A stretch of DNA of 64,000 bases, from positions 473,501-537,500 of the forward strand of contig NZ_JACJUO010000002.1 of assembly GCF_014397025.1 (NCBI RefSeq), written 5' to 3'. The notes beneath the pieces are model-generated. The model saw only the letters and a program-made list of their open reading frames with translations. It was not told the origin of the DNA and did no database searches. Every line of letters begins with the position of its first letter. The first letter of the stretch is position 1. Position numbers and translations under genes: made by a program. Shown here piece after piece: positions 16,555-25,559 of the stretch. The DNA is from Ochrobactrum sp. Marseille-Q0166. Lineage in GTDB: Bacteria > Pseudomonadota > Alphaproteobacteria > Rhizobiales > Rhizobiaceae.

Positions 16555-17235
16555 ATGATTCTCGTTGAGAAGACACTCGGTAACATCAAGGATTCCGTGT
16601 GGCATGATCGTTCACATCATGCACAGGTCGATTATCTCGCGCTAGAACAATGGGAAGCACCCAAGAGCCGCCTGCGTAAGGCCAGTGAAGGTGGCGTCGA
16701 GCTTGCCATTTCTCTGCCGCGCTCGGAACATCTGCATGATGGCGATGTGCTCCATTATGATGAAGCTGCGAACATCATCGTTGTAGCACGCATTGCGCTG
16801 AAAGAAGTGATGGTCATCGAGCTTCAGGGGTTGGAAGAACTGGCACCGCAGGAAATTCTGCGTATCTGCTTTGAACTCGGTCATGGTCTGGGCAATCAGC
16901 ACTGGCCAGCAGTCATCAAGGGAACGACGGTTTATGTGCCGCTTTCTGTCGATCAGAAAGTCATGGCCTCTGTCATGCGCACCCACGCATTTGATCGCGT
17001 AAAGACGTATTTTGCGCCGGGCGAAGAAATCGCAGCGAAGCTCGATGCCAAGGAAGTGCGCATGCTTTTTGCGGGTGCCGACGCGACCCCGCATCATCAT
17101 CACGACATGCACAAACATTCTCATTCCCATAGCCATTCCCATGATCACCATCATGATCATGGCGACCACTCGCATTCCCATGACCACAGCCATGAGCATT
17201 CGCATGACCATCATCACGGCCACAATCACAGGTAA
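16555..17235 (+). CDS. ureE: Urease accessory protein UreE with long His-rich tail
   Basis: This is a 226-residue nickel chaperone. The N-domain (residues 1-75) and the Ni-binding C-domain (LRICFELGHGLGNQHWPAVIKG, around 100-121, with the conserved metal-site His) are followed by a tail from about residue 178 in which roughly half of the 48 residues are His, mixed with Asp and Ser. UreE hands nickel to the UreDFG complex. The tail resembles that of Klebsiella UreE, which stores several nickel ions, but is longer. AGGAGG precedes ATG. The gene is 141 bp after ureC and 3 bp before ureF. Confidence 0.95.
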   Translation: MILVEKTLGNIKDSVWHDRSHHAQVDYLALEQWEAPKSRLRKASEGGVELAISLPRSEHLHDGDVLHYDEAANIIVVARIALKEVMVIELQGLEELAPQEILRICFELGHGLGNQHWPAVIKGTTVYVPLSVDQKVMASVMRTHAFDRVKTYFAPGEEIAAKLDAKEVRMLFAGADATPHHHHDMHKHSHSHSHSHDHHHDHGDHSHSHDHSHEHSHDHHHGHNHR

Positions 17236-17238
17236 TCC

Positions 17239-17961
17239 ATGTCAGGCATGAAGAACGAAGAACCACGTCCAATGCAGGATATGGTTCTTCTGGCAAAATT
17301 GCTGCAATTCTCGGACTCAACACTGCCTGTTGGTGCATTTGCATTCTCAAACGGCCTTGAATCTGCCTTGCAGACCGAGGTCGTGACCAATCCGGAAAGC
17401 TTGCATCGTTTTGTTGAGCTGGTGGTCCGCCAGGCAGCCCACATGGATGGCATCGCTTTTATCCATTCTCATCGCGCCATTCTGGTCGGTGACTATGAAA
17501 GCGTGCTGGCTGCGGATCATGAAATCTGGAATCGCAGAGTGGGCGAAGAGCAACAGCTTATGCTTGCGCGTATGGGCAAGAAATTTGCAGAGCTCTCTCT
17601 CAAGATCAGCGATTTCCCACCGCTTGAGCGCTGGCTAAAAGACATCAAATCCGGTGCTACACCGGGATGTTTTCCAATCGGCCAGGCGATGGCTCTGGCG
17701 CATATGGGTGCGGATGAACGGCAAGCCTTTGTGGTGCATCAATATGGCGTTGCATCGATGATCTTAAGTGCTGCGGTACGCCTGATGCGTATTGATCATC
17801 TGGATACACAGCGCATATTGTTTGCGGTCCAGAGCCGGGTCGAAAGTGACTATGAGGATGTGCAGGGGCTGGCACTTGATGAAATGTCGAGTTTTGCGCC
17901 AGTCTTTGACGTTCTCGTCGCGCATCACACAAAAACGCATGTCCGTCTATTTATGAACTAA
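17239..17961 (+). CDS. ureF: Urease accessory protein UreF
   Basis: The 240-residue helical protein opens with a UreF-typical segment (LLQFSDSTLPVGAFAFSNGLESALQ, about residues 20-45). Later blocks GCFPIGQAMALAHMG and DEMSSFAPVFDVLVAHHTKTHVRLF complete the family. UreF bridges UreD and UreG during GTP-dependent nickel insertion. It starts 3 bp after ureE. A RIME-like palindrome separates it from ureG. Confidence 0.95.
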   Translation: MSGMKNEEPRPMQDMVLLAKLLQFSDSTLPVGAFAFSNGLESALQTEVVTNPESLHRFVELVVRQAAHMDGIAFIHSHRAILVGDYESVLAADHEIWNRRVGEEQQLMLARMGKKFAELSLKISDFPPLERWLKDIKSGATPGCFPIGQAMALAHMGADERQAFVVHQYGVASMILSAAVRLMRIDHLDTQRILFAVQSRVESDYEDVQGLALDEMSSFAPVFDVLVAHHTKTHVRLFMN

Positions 17962-18012
17962 AGCACATCCCGAAGAGCGGGAACGGGTTTTCGGAATTAG
18001 ATGCGCGCAAAA
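17962..18012. repeat. RIME-like palindromic repeat between ureF and ureG
   Basis: The unit starts AAGCACATCCCGAAGAG, continues to GGGTTTTCGG and ends TAGATGCGCGC. It shares the GCATCCCGAAAA ... GGTTTTCGG ... GATGCGCG layout with the copies at 19667 and 26951. Placement inside an operon means it is transcribed and could act at the RNA level. Confidence 0.65.
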
Positions 18013-18078
18013 GCAGACACACAGCGCAGTCTGAAAACTGGAAATGCTGGAAATAGCGTCTTGAAACAGGAATGAACC

Positions 18079-18726
18079 ATGAAGAAGATTACACGTATTG
18101 GTATCGGCGGACCTGTGGGTTCGGGCAAGACGGCAGTTATTGAAACGATCACGCCGCGGCTGATTGAAATGGGCATCAAACCCCTTATCATCACCAACGA
18201 CGTTGTGACGACAGAAGATGCCAAGCAGGTGCGTCGTACGCTGAACGGTATTCTGATCGAGGAAAAGATCGTCGGCGTTGAAACAGGTGCATGTCCCCAC
18301 ACGGCTGTGCGTGAAGATCCTTCAATGAACATTGCAGCCGTTGAAGAGCTGGAAGAAAAATATCCCGACAGCGATGTTATTCTGATTGAATCGGGTGGTG
18401 ATAATCTGACGCTCACATTCAGCCCGGCGCTTGCCGATTTCTATATTTATGTGATCGACGTTGCAGCCGGCGATAAAATTCCACGCAAGAATGGTGCAGG
18501 TGTCTGCCAGTCGGATATTCTGGTGATCAACAAGAAGGATCTGGCACCTTATGTCGGTGCGAGCCTTGAGGTTATGGACCGCGATTCCAAGCTTATGCGC
18601 GGCAAGAAGCCATTTGTCTTCACCAATTGCAAAACCGGCGAAGGCATTGATGATTTGATGCAATTGATCCTCGATATGGCGCTGTTTGACGTCAAGCCCG
18701 TTGTTCAAACAGAAGCGGCTGGGTAA
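18079..18726 (+). CDS. ureG: Urease accessory GTPase UreG
   Basis: This 215-residue SIMIBI-class GTPase has a P-loop [10 protein letters not shown] at residues 10-19 and the switch region [17 protein letters not shown] around 72-88, which contains the Cys-Pro-His nickel site. [13 protein letters not shown] and the base-specifying [11 protein letters not shown] follow at about 115 and 152. It couples GTP hydrolysis to nickel delivery into UreC. It is 117 bp from ureF because of the repeat; the ureD start follows 4 bp after its stop. Confidence 0.97.
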   Translation: MKKITRIGIGGPVGSGKTAVIETITPRLIEMGIKPLIITNDVVTTEDAKQVRRTLNGILIEEKIVGVETGACPHTAVREDPSMNIAAVEELEEKYPDSDVILIESGGDNLTLTFSPALADFYIYVIDVAAGDKIPRKNGAGVCQSDILVINKKDLAPYVGASLEVMDRDSKLMRGKKPFVFTNCKTGEGIDDLMQLILDMALFDVKPVVQTEAAG

Positions 18727-18730
18727 ACGC

Positions 18731-19666
18731 ATGAGCCTTCACGAGCGACTAAGCCGACTTGATGCAGCCAGAGAACTGAAGGGGTATCATAACCAGCCCG
18801 CGCAGATGCGCGCAGCCGGACCGGGTAAAATCGGCGAACTTCGTCTTGGCTTCTCGGTGCGCAATGGTCGCTCAGTGCTGCATGATCTCTATCGCGTATC
18901 GCCTCTTCTCGTACAGCAGGCGCTGTACTGGGACGAGGCGATGCCAGAGCTGCCAATCTGTTCGATCATATCGATTGGCGGCGGCATTTTGCAGGGCGAT
19001 CGTTACAAGATCGATATTCATGTTGGCGAAAATGCCTGCGCGCAAGTGACGTCGCAGGGCGCAAACCGTGTTCATCAGATGGACGCGAATTACGCCTCGC
19101 AATATCAGACAGTGACAGTGGAGGCGGGCGCATATCTTGAATATCTTCCCGACTTCACTATTCCCTATCGTAACTCGCGTTTCATCAACCAGACTGACAT
19201 TGTGATCGATGAGACTGCAACCCTCATCTATGGCGAGATGATGATGACGGGACGCAAGCATCATCATGAGAGCGAGAGGTTCGGTTTCGATCTTCTCTCA
19301 ATGATGGTTTCGGTCAAACGCCCGGACGGAAAGCGGCTTTTCACGGATAAAGTTCTGATTGAAAAGGGTAATCCAACTATCGACTTCGCAGGTGTCATGC
19401 GCGGTTTCGATGCTTTTGCCAATATTGTCTGCATTACGCCACCCGATGTTGCCGCACGTATCAAGGAACGTGTTGAGGTGAATTTCAGCACCGATGCACC
19501 ACGTGCAATATCTGGCGTATCGATGTTGCCCAACAATGCTGGGCTGATGCTGCGCGCAGTTGGTATCGAAAGCTATGACGTTCGCGCCGAAGTGCGGAAT
19601 TTTTGGAAAATTGTTCGCGAAGAAGCGCGCGGACGGACTTTGCCTGAGGAGTTTCTCTGGCGTTAA
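18731..19666 (+). CDS. ureD: Urease accessory protein UreD
   Basis: The protein has 311 residues starting at ATG 18731 (MSLHERLSRLDAARELKG); an earlier in-frame start would overlap ureG by about 40 bases. UreD features are GKIGELRLGFSVRNGRSVLHDLYR, SIGGGILQGDRYKIDIHVGENA, TSQGANRVHQM and YLPDFTIPYRNSRF. UreD binds apo-urease and carries nickel from UreFG. UreD here is last, as in Brucella ure2, rather than first as in ureDABCEFG operons. Confidence 0.93.
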   Translation: MSLHERLSRLDAARELKGYHNQPAQMRAAGPGKIGELRLGFSVRNGRSVLHDLYRVSPLLVQQALYWDEAMPELPICSIISIGGGILQGDRYKIDIHVGENACAQVTSQGANRVHQMDANYASQYQTVTVEAGAYLEYLPDFTIPYRNSRFINQTDIVIDETATLIYGEMMMTGRKHHHESERFGFDLLSMMVSVKRPDGKRLFTDKVLIEKGNPTIDFAGVMRGFDAFANIVCITPPDVAARIKERVEVNFSTDAPRAISGVSMLPNNAGLMLRAVGIESYDVRAEVRNFWKIVREEARGRTLPEEFLWR

Positions 19667-19715
19667 AACGCATCTCGGAAACTAAGGACGGGTTTTCGGA
19701 CAAGATGCGCGTTAA
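19667..19715. repeat. RIME-like palindromic repeat between ureD and the urea transporter
   Basis: The unit AACGCATCTCGGAAAC .. GGGTTTTCGG .. AAGATGCGCGTT begins right after the ureD stop. Its ends (ACGCATCT / AGATGCGCGT) are complementary, so it can fold. It is the same class as the element at 17962. Confidence 0.65.
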
Positions 19716-19758
19716 ACATCGAAACGTGCCTTCGATTTGATTAAGAGGGGTTAGCGAA

Positions 19759-20739
19759 ATGGCAGAGAAGAAAGTTAGTTTTCCGATCGCGTGTCTGCGT
19801 GGCGCGGGACAGGTGTTCTTTATGGAGAACGCTATCACCGGCGTATTGTTTTTCGCAGCAATTGCCTATGCATCTTATGCGACCGGCATATGGGCAACGA
19901 CAATCGGTGCCGTTATTGGCCTCATTGTTGCGACGCTGACCGCGCATCTGCTTGATTGCGACGAACCGTCGATCGGTTCCGGCCTGTTTGGTTTCAACGG
20001 CATCCTTGTCGGGGTTGCGCTGCCCACCTTCATAGCAGCGACGCCGCAGCTCTGGTTCTATATCATTATTGGGGCCGCCGTCAGCACGGTTGTCACCGCC
20101 ACATTCAGTGCCACACTGACCAAAAGCTGGGGCATACCCGGTTCGACCGGGCCATTTGTTCTCACAGGTTGGCTAATGGTCGCTGCCGCTTATTCGTTCG
20201 GTGCACTTGATGTAACCGGTGACAGCCCGAAGCTTGCATCGGATTATCTGCAGGGTGCTGCCAGCATTCCCGCCAATATTGAGCTGGTGCAAATTTTCTT
20301 CCGCAATATTGCGCAGGTATTCCTGCTTGGGAATGAAGTGAGTGGCGCGCTCATTCTGATCGGTATTTTTGTCGCTTCGCGTCCAGCCGGAATTGCTGCA
20401 GCCCTCGGCTCGCTGATCGCCTTGATCACAGCAATAGGCATGCGGGCGGATCCGGCTGTTGTGATTCAGGGTCTCTATGGTTTCAGCTCGGTTCTGACAG
20501 CAATTGCCGTTGGAGTGGTTTTCCTCAAAACAGACGGTAAAGTCATCGCCTATGCATTGCTAGCAACCATCACGACGGTCTTCATTCAGGGTGCTTACGA
20601 CGTCATCATGTCACCGATGGGGCTACCGTCTTTCACAGCGCCCTATGTCCTGACGCTGTACCTGTTTATCGCACCAAAGAAACTGTTTGCGCCGCATCCT
20701 CACAAGCCGGTGTCCAAGCACCTCATAAGCGATAAATAA
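19759..20739 (+). CDS. ureT: Urea transporter (UT family)
   Basis: This is a 326-residue membrane protein with about ten hydrophobic segments in two homologous halves. LLDCDEPSIGSGLFGFNGILVGVALPTF (about 68-96) and the matching second-half GLYGFSSVLTAIAVGVVFLK (about 235-255) are the duplicated UT pore signature, as in Yut/UreT and bacterial dvUT. It is a channel for urea. It lies 92 bp after ureD behind a repeat, with AAGAGGGG upstream of ATG. Brucella ure2 carries a homologue at the same place. Confidence 0.92.
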   Translation: MAEKKVSFPIACLRGAGQVFFMENAITGVLFFAAIAYASYATGIWATTIGAVIGLIVATLTAHLLDCDEPSIGSGLFGFNGILVGVALPTFIAATPQLWFYIIIGAAVSTVVTATFSATLTKSWGIPGSTGPFVLTGWLMVAAAYSFGALDVTGDSPKLASDYLQGAASIPANIELVQIFFRNIAQVFLLGNEVSGALILIGIFVASRPAGIAAALGSLIALITAIGMRADPAVVIQGLYGFSSVLTAIAVGVVFLKTDGKVIAYALLATITTVFIQGAYDVIMSPMGLPSFTAPYVLTLYLFIAPKKLFAPHPHKPVSKHLISDK

Positions 20740-20792
20740 TTTTTTGAAACAGGGACCTGTGGTTCTGAATTTCAATTCTGAAGGAAAAGAAC

Positions 20793-22034
20793 ATGCAATC
20801 TATAAGTGCTGGCGATACAGCCTTTCTTTTGATTTGTACTGCGCTGGTGTGCATGATGACACCGGCACTGGCTCTTTTTTACGGTGGCCTCGTACGCCAG
20901 CGTGATGTTCTGTCGATCATGATCCAGAACTTTGTCTGTATGGGTGTGATCGGCCTGATCTGGGTATTCGGCGGCTTCAGCCTCGCATTTGGTCCAACCG
21001 TCGGTGGCGTCATTGGCGACATCACCACCTATTTCGGCATGTACCATGTAGGCATTGAGCCAAACCCAACCTATGCGGCCAACGTGCCATTCATTCTGGT
21101 ATTTGCGTATCAGATGATGTTTGCCATCATCACGCCCGCACTGATGACGGGTGCCTTTGTCGGACGCTTCAAATTCGGCGCTTACCTTTTCTTCATCGCT
21201 TTCTGGACGATCCTTGTTTATCTGCCTGCCGCACATTGGATCTGGGGCGGCGGTTTCCTTGCAAAGCTTGGCGTTGTCGATTTTGCGGGTGGCATCGTCA
21301 TTCACGCTTCTGCTGGTTTCTCTGCATTGGCAGCAGCAAAATATCTTGGGAAACGTAAGCTCGCAAAAGGCCAAAAAGAATCGCAGCCTGCAAGCTTGCC
21401 GCTGGTTGCAATCGGTGCAGGTCTTCTATGGTTTGGCTGGTTTGGCTTCAATGCGGGCGGCGCCTACGCAGCCGATGCGCTGGCGGCTTATGCCTTCACC
21501 AACACCATGTTGGCTGGTTCCATCGCAATGCTCGTGTGGATGTTCTGGGAATGGAAAGAATCGGGACGCCCATCTTTCTCCGGCGTGCTGGTCGGTGCAG
21601 TGACTGGTCTTGCAACGATCACACCCGCTGCGGGCTATGTTGAACCAATGACCGCTCTGCTGATCGGTGCAATCGGCGCTTCCGTTTGCTTCAATGCAAA
21701 ATATGTTCAGAAGTGGCTCAAGGTCGATGATACGCTTGAAGTCTGGCGCGCGCACGGCGTGGGTGGCATGACGGGTGCTATCCTGATCGGTGTAACTGCA
21801 AGCTCAAACATCAATGCGGTATCTGCCAGCGCCTATCAGCTCGGCATTCAGGTCATGGCTGTTGCTATCGTTGCGATCTATGCGTGGATCATCACCATGA
21901 TCCTCCTCAAAATTCTCGATGCATTCGGTCATCTGCGCGTCCCTGATGAAGTGCAGGTCGAAGGTCTCGACGACAATCTCTACGGCGAAAATGCTTTCAG
22001 CCTTTGGGGCATGAAAAAGCAGATGGATAAGTAA
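20793..22034 (+). CDS. amtB: Ammonium transporter AmtB
   Basis: The 413-residue protein has eleven predicted transmembrane helices and the Amt signature DFAGGIVIHASAGFSALAAA (about 160-180). The segment LLWFGWFGFNAGGAYA and the late AHGVGGMTGAILIG supply the second pore His. It conducts ammonium/ammonia. No glnK (PII) gene is next to it, which is unusual for amtB. Its place directly behind the urea channel suggests handling of urease-derived ammonia. A strong terminator follows. Confidence 0.93.
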   Translation: MQSISAGDTAFLLICTALVCMMTPALALFYGGLVRQRDVLSIMIQNFVCMGVIGLIWVFGGFSLAFGPTVGGVIGDITTYFGMYHVGIEPNPTYAANVPFILVFAYQMMFAIITPALMTGAFVGRFKFGAYLFFIAFWTILVYLPAAHWIWGGGFLAKLGVVDFAGGIVIHASAGFSALAAAKYLGKRKLAKGQKESQPASLPLVAIGAGLLWFGWFGFNAGGAYAADALAAYAFTNTMLAGSIAMLVWMFWEWKESGRPSFSGVLVGAVTGLATITPAAGYVEPMTALLIGAIGASVCFNAKYVQKWLKVDDTLEVWRAHGVGGMTGAILIGVTASSNINAVSASAYQLGIQVMAVAIVAIYAWIITMILLKILDAFGHLRVPDEVQVEGLDDNLYGENAFSLWGMKKQMDK

Positions 22035-22053
22035 GCCATCCGTTAAAAAATAA

Positions 22054-22085
22054 AAAAGCCCGCATTCAATTTTTGCGGGCTTTTC
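22054..22085 (+). terminator. Rho-independent terminator after amtB
   Basis: AAAAAGCCCGCA / TTGCGGGCTTTT forms a GC-rich stem with an 8-base loop, followed by TTTCTTTC. It closes the ureABCEFGD-ureT-amtB unit, so the nickel importer downstream needs its own promoter. Confidence 0.9.
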
Positions 22086-22168
22086 TTTCATATTCTCATA
22101 GACTTAAAGCAAAATAAATTTCGAATTTATCGATATACTTGTTGCCTCACTAAAATGCCGCCAGTAAG

Positions 22169-23752
22169 ATGATTTTGGAAAAAGATCATACTCCGAGGGC
22201 AAAAGTGAATTTCATCTCCGTTTCCTTTGCTGCCATTGTCGCGCTGGCATCAACGACCGCAGTCTACGCCCAGCCAAAAGATACTCTGGTTCTGGCGATT
22301 GGTGGCGAACCGGATAACGGGTTTGATCCTCTCGCAGGGTGGGGCGGTTATGGAAATCCGCTGTTTCAGTCCACGCTTCTGCGCCGTGACGTCAATCTCG
22401 ATACCGTCCCTGATCTGGCGACCAGTTGGACACTGTCGGACGACCGCAAAGTCTGGACCTTGAAACTGCGCCACGACGTTCAGTTTTCTAACGGCACTCC
22501 GGTCACGGCAGAAGATGTGGCTTTTACTTTCAACAAGGCAAAGGCGTCTGCCAACGCGATTGATCTGAGCGTTATGGAAAAAGCTGAAGCCGTGGATAAG
22601 GACACGGTCCGTATTTCTCTCAGCAAGCCATGGATCACCTTTGTCGAAGCCTTCTATACGCTTGGCATTGTGCCAGCGGCTTCATACGGTCCTGATTACG
22701 GCCGTAAGCCCGTTGGTTCCGGGCCTTATAAATTTGTCGCGTGGAATGAAGGCGAGCAGCTTATTGTTGAACGCAATGATGCCTATTACGGTGACAAGGG
22801 ACCATTTAAAAAAATTACTTTCCTCTTTACCGGTGAGGCTCCCGGACTGGCGGCCGCGAATGCTGGCGCTGTCGATATGGTGGCTGTTCCGGCACAGTTA
22901 GCAGATGCTGTTCCAAATGGCTTTCAGGCGGTTCCGGTTCAAACCGTCGATAATCGGGGACTGAGCCTGCCTTTTACGAAGCCACATGATGTCGATGGCC
23001 GCAAAGTCGGAAATGCTGTGACGTCGGACCCGGCCATTCGCAAGGCGATCAATATGGGCATTGATCGCAAGCTTGTCGTTGATGTTGCCCTGCATGGACA
23101 TGGCACACCGGCGTTTGGTCCGGCAGACGGGCTGCCATGGGCAGGTAAGGCTGACACGATCGAGTTTAATCTTGAGGGCGCAAAGGCAATTCTTGATGAA
23201 GCTGGCTGGATTGCCAGCGACGATGGAATCCGCGTCAAAGATGGCATCCGTGCAGCGTTTCCAATTCATTATCCTGCCAGTGATGCGACAAGGCAGGCAC
23301 TCGCTGAAACCTCGGCAGAACTGTTGCGTCCCCTTGGGATCGAAGCAACGCCTCAAGGGGGTAGCTGGGATGCCATTGGCCGCGTCATGCATTCAGAACC
23401 CGTTGTGTTCGGGTTCGGCAGTCATTCGCCTTACCAGCTTTACAGTTTGTTCGCAAAAAAGCTTGGTGGCGTCGAATATATGAACCCAAGCTACTACGCC
23501 AATCCTGAGGTTGAGGCGCTGTTCGAGAAGGCGCAGGGGGCTGAAAGCCTTGAAGCTTCAATGCCTTACTGGTCAGAGGCTGCGGATTATTATGGCCTGA
23601 AGGGCGATAACTCGTGGGCATGGCTCATCAATATCAATCATGTGTATTTCGTGAACAAATGTCTGGATCTGGGCAAAACGCAGATTGAGCCGCACGGACA
23701 TGGCTGGCCGGTCACTGCAACAATTGCAAACTGGCGGTGGACCTGCGAGTGA
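22169..23752 (+). CDS. nikA: Nickel/peptide ABC transporter substrate-binding protein
   Basis: This 527-residue SBP_bac_5 family protein has a signal peptide ending in TTAVYA (about residue 34). Family blocks are ATSWTLSDDRKVWTLKLRHDVQFSNGTPVTAEDVAFTFN, VGSGPYKFVAWNEGEQLIVERNDAYYG and RKAINMGIDRKLVVDVAL. The ATG at 22169 gives a charged n-region; a GTG at 22205 has a better ribosome site (GAGGG) but a start without basic residues. Position behind urease and amtB, in a complete five-gene set, makes nickel (Nik/Ynt-like) the likely cargo, but peptide import cannot be excluded from sequence alone. Confidence 0.85.
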   Translation: MILEKDHTPRAKVNFISVSFAAIVALASTTAVYAQPKDTLVLAIGGEPDNGFDPLAGWGGYGNPLFQSTLLRRDVNLDTVPDLATSWTLSDDRKVWTLKLRHDVQFSNGTPVTAEDVAFTFNKAKASANAIDLSVMEKAEAVDKDTVRISLSKPWITFVEAFYTLGIVPAASYGPDYGRKPVGSGPYKFVAWNEGEQLIVERNDAYYGDKGPFKKITFLFTGEAPGLAAANAGAVDMVAVPAQLADAVPNGFQAVPVQTVDNRGLSLPFTKPHDVDGRKVGNAVTSDPAIRKAINMGIDRKLVVDVALHGHGTPAFGPADGLPWAGKADTIEFNLEGAKAILDEAGWIASDDGIRVKDGIRAAFPIHYPASDATRQALAETSAELLRPLGIEATPQGGSWDAIGRVMHSEPVVFGFGSHSPYQLYSLFAKKLGGVEYMNPSYYANPEVEALFEKAQGAESLEASMPYWSEAADYYGLKGDNSWAWLININHVYFVNKCLDLGKTQIEPHGHGWPVTATIANWRWTCE

Positions 23753-24735
23753 AGGCCACCAATATCACCACTCTGATTTCCTTGCGTGTTTTGCGCCTTT
23801 GTGCGCTGGTCATATGCGTTGCTTTCGCAGTGTTTCTGCTTATGAAGGCGTCGCCAATTGATCCTGTAAATGCTTATCTCGGACCAGCCATGGCCTATGT
23901 TGGCACCGAGCAGAAAATGCAGATTGCTGCAATCTGGGGACTGGACCGTCCGGTCTTGGAACAGTTTTTACGATGGGCTGGGAATATTCTGAAGGGCGAT
24001 CTCGGCTTCAGCATTACCTACAACACTTCAGTTGCAGAAGTTATGAGCACCCGCATCGGTGCCTCCTTGACGCTCACTGGTCTGGCGTGGCTGTTATCCG
24101 GGATTCTTGGCTTTTCACTAGGTCTGATTTCAGCAGCCTATGAAGGGCGCTGGCCGGACCGGATCATTCGGCTTTATTGCTACATACTCGCCGCAACGCC
24201 GACTTTTTGGCTCGCGATGCTGATGCTCGCTCTTTTCTCGGTCAAACTGGGATGGACCCCTATTTGCTGTGCCGGTCCGATTGGTGTTCCTTCCGAACAG
24301 GTCACCTTTTCAGAACGCTTGCAGCATCTCATCCTTCCTTTGACCGCATTGACACTTTTTGGCGTTGCACAGATCGCTTTGCATTCCCGCGCTAAGCTTA
24401 TCGAGGTTTTGCAGTCAGACTACATTACCTTTGCACGGGCACAAGGAGCCCGTCAGGGCGACATCATCCTTCGCCATGGCATAAGAAATTCTGCTCTTCC
24501 CGCTCTGACTGTTCTGTTTGCTTCAGTAGGAGAAATTTTCGGCGGCGCCATTCTCGCGGAACAGGTTTTCGCCTGGCCGGGGCTGGGCCGCTCTGCCGTT
24601 GAAGCTGGTATTCGGGGCGACGTAGCCTTGCTGTTGGCAATTGCCATGCTGACGACGGTCGTCGTCTCAACTGGCAATATGATTGCCGATATTCTCTATC
24701 GAATCGTCGATCCAAGATTGAAGGGGGGAGCATGA
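23749..24735 (+). CDS. nikB: Nickel/peptide ABC permease (NikB-like)
   Basis: The GTG at 23749 overlaps the nikA stop (GTGA) and is preferred to a GTG 12 bases earlier. The 328-residue product has six membrane segments. The binding-protein-dependent signature is seen late (ITFARAQGARQGDIILRHGIRNSALPALTVL, about 225-255) and the C-terminal ADILYRIVDPRLK is typical. It pairs with the next gene to form the membrane channel. A four-base overlap joins it to nikC. Confidence 0.88.
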   Translation: MKATNITTLISLRVLRLCALVICVAFAVFLLMKASPIDPVNAYLGPAMAYVGTEQKMQIAAIWGLDRPVLEQFLRWAGNILKGDLGFSITYNTSVAEVMSTRIGASLTLTGLAWLLSGILGFSLGLISAAYEGRWPDRIIRLYCYILAATPTFWLAMLMLALFSVKLGWTPICCAGPIGVPSEQVTFSERLQHLILPLTALTLFGVAQIALHSRAKLIEVLQSDYITFARAQGARQGDIILRHGIRNSALPALTVLFASVGEIFGGAILAEQVFAWPGLGRSAVEAGIRGDVALLLAIAMLTTVVVSTGNMIADILYRIVDPRLKGGA

Positions 24736-25559
24736 AAGCGTTCCCTCTCAACGGCCGCATCCGCGCGCTGATCAGTGCCTTGTTCGCATTGACCGTCATT
24801 TCCGCCATTTCAATCGCGGCCTGGATCTATGGTAATATCGGCATTCGCTCTGACTTTTCCATACGCAACTTGCCACCAACGCTTGAGCATTGGTTCGGGA
24901 CCGACCAGATGGGCCGCGACATGCTGGCACGGACGTTGCATGGCCTGACACTGAGCCTGAGAGTTGGTATTCTGGCGGCAGGATTTTCCGTCATCATTGC
25001 ACTGGTCATCGTTCTGCTGTCTGGTCTGGGCAAAGTGGCAGATGCGATTGGCAGCTTTATCATCGATGCCATGCTCGCCATGCCGCATCTGGTTTTGCTG
25101 ATTTTGATCAGCTTTGCGTTGGGGGGCGGAACAGGCGCGGTTATCATCGCGGTCGCGATTTCACACTGGCCGCGTTTTGCGCGTATTTTGCGCGCGGAGC
25201 TGATCCAGATTCAGGTGGCTCCTTTTGTTGAAGCATCTCGCAGTTTTGGCAAATCGCGGAGCTTCATCCTCGTCAACCATATCCTGCCGCATCTCTTGCC
25301 ACAAATGCTGGTTGGATTTCTGCTGATGTTTCCGCACGCCATTCTGCATGAGGCCGGTCTGACATTTCTCGGCTTTGGTCTCGAGCCGTCCCGCCCTGCG
25401 ATCGGGATCCTGTTGTCGGAAGCCATGCAGCATATTACTGGCGGCCGCTGGTGGCTCGCCGTTTTTCCCGGTCTTGCACTATTGATCATGGTGCTGTGCT
25501 TCGACCTGCTCGCCAATGCATTGCGTCGCCTTATCAGCCCAAAAGAGGCCCATATATGA
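24732..25559 (+). CDS. nikC: Nickel/peptide ABC permease (NikC-like)
   Basis: The 275-residue permease starts within the nikB stop (ATGA). Features include HWFGTDQMGRDMLARTLHGLTLSLRVG (about 54-80), the hallmark of DppC/NikC proteins, and the EAA loop VEASRSFGKSRSFILVNHILPHLLPQ around 165-190. It forms the second half of the channel. The end overlaps nikD by ATGA. Confidence 0.88.
   Translation: MKAFPLNGRIRALISALFALTVISAISIAAWIYGNIGIRSDFSIRNLPPTLEHWFGTDQMGRDMLARTLHGLTLSLRVGILAAGFSVIIALVIVLLSGLGKVADAIGSFIIDAMLAMPHLVLLILISFALGGGTGAVIIAVAISHWPRFARILRAELIQIQVAPFVEASRSFGKSRSFILVNHILPHLLPQMLVGFLLMFPHAILHEAGLTFLGFGLEPSRPAIGILLSEAMQHITGGRWWLAVFPGLALLIMVLCFDLLANALRRLISPKEAHI

Noticed and set aside
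16642..17229. Long minus-strand open frame opposite ureE
   Set aside because: It is the complement of a strongly biased His-rich coding sequence; it gives a low-complexity Met/Val-rich product without family features.
17080..17235. CRISPR- or satellite-like repeat suggested by repeated CAT/CAC triplets
   Set aside because: It is the in-frame histidine tail of UreE, not a non-coding array.
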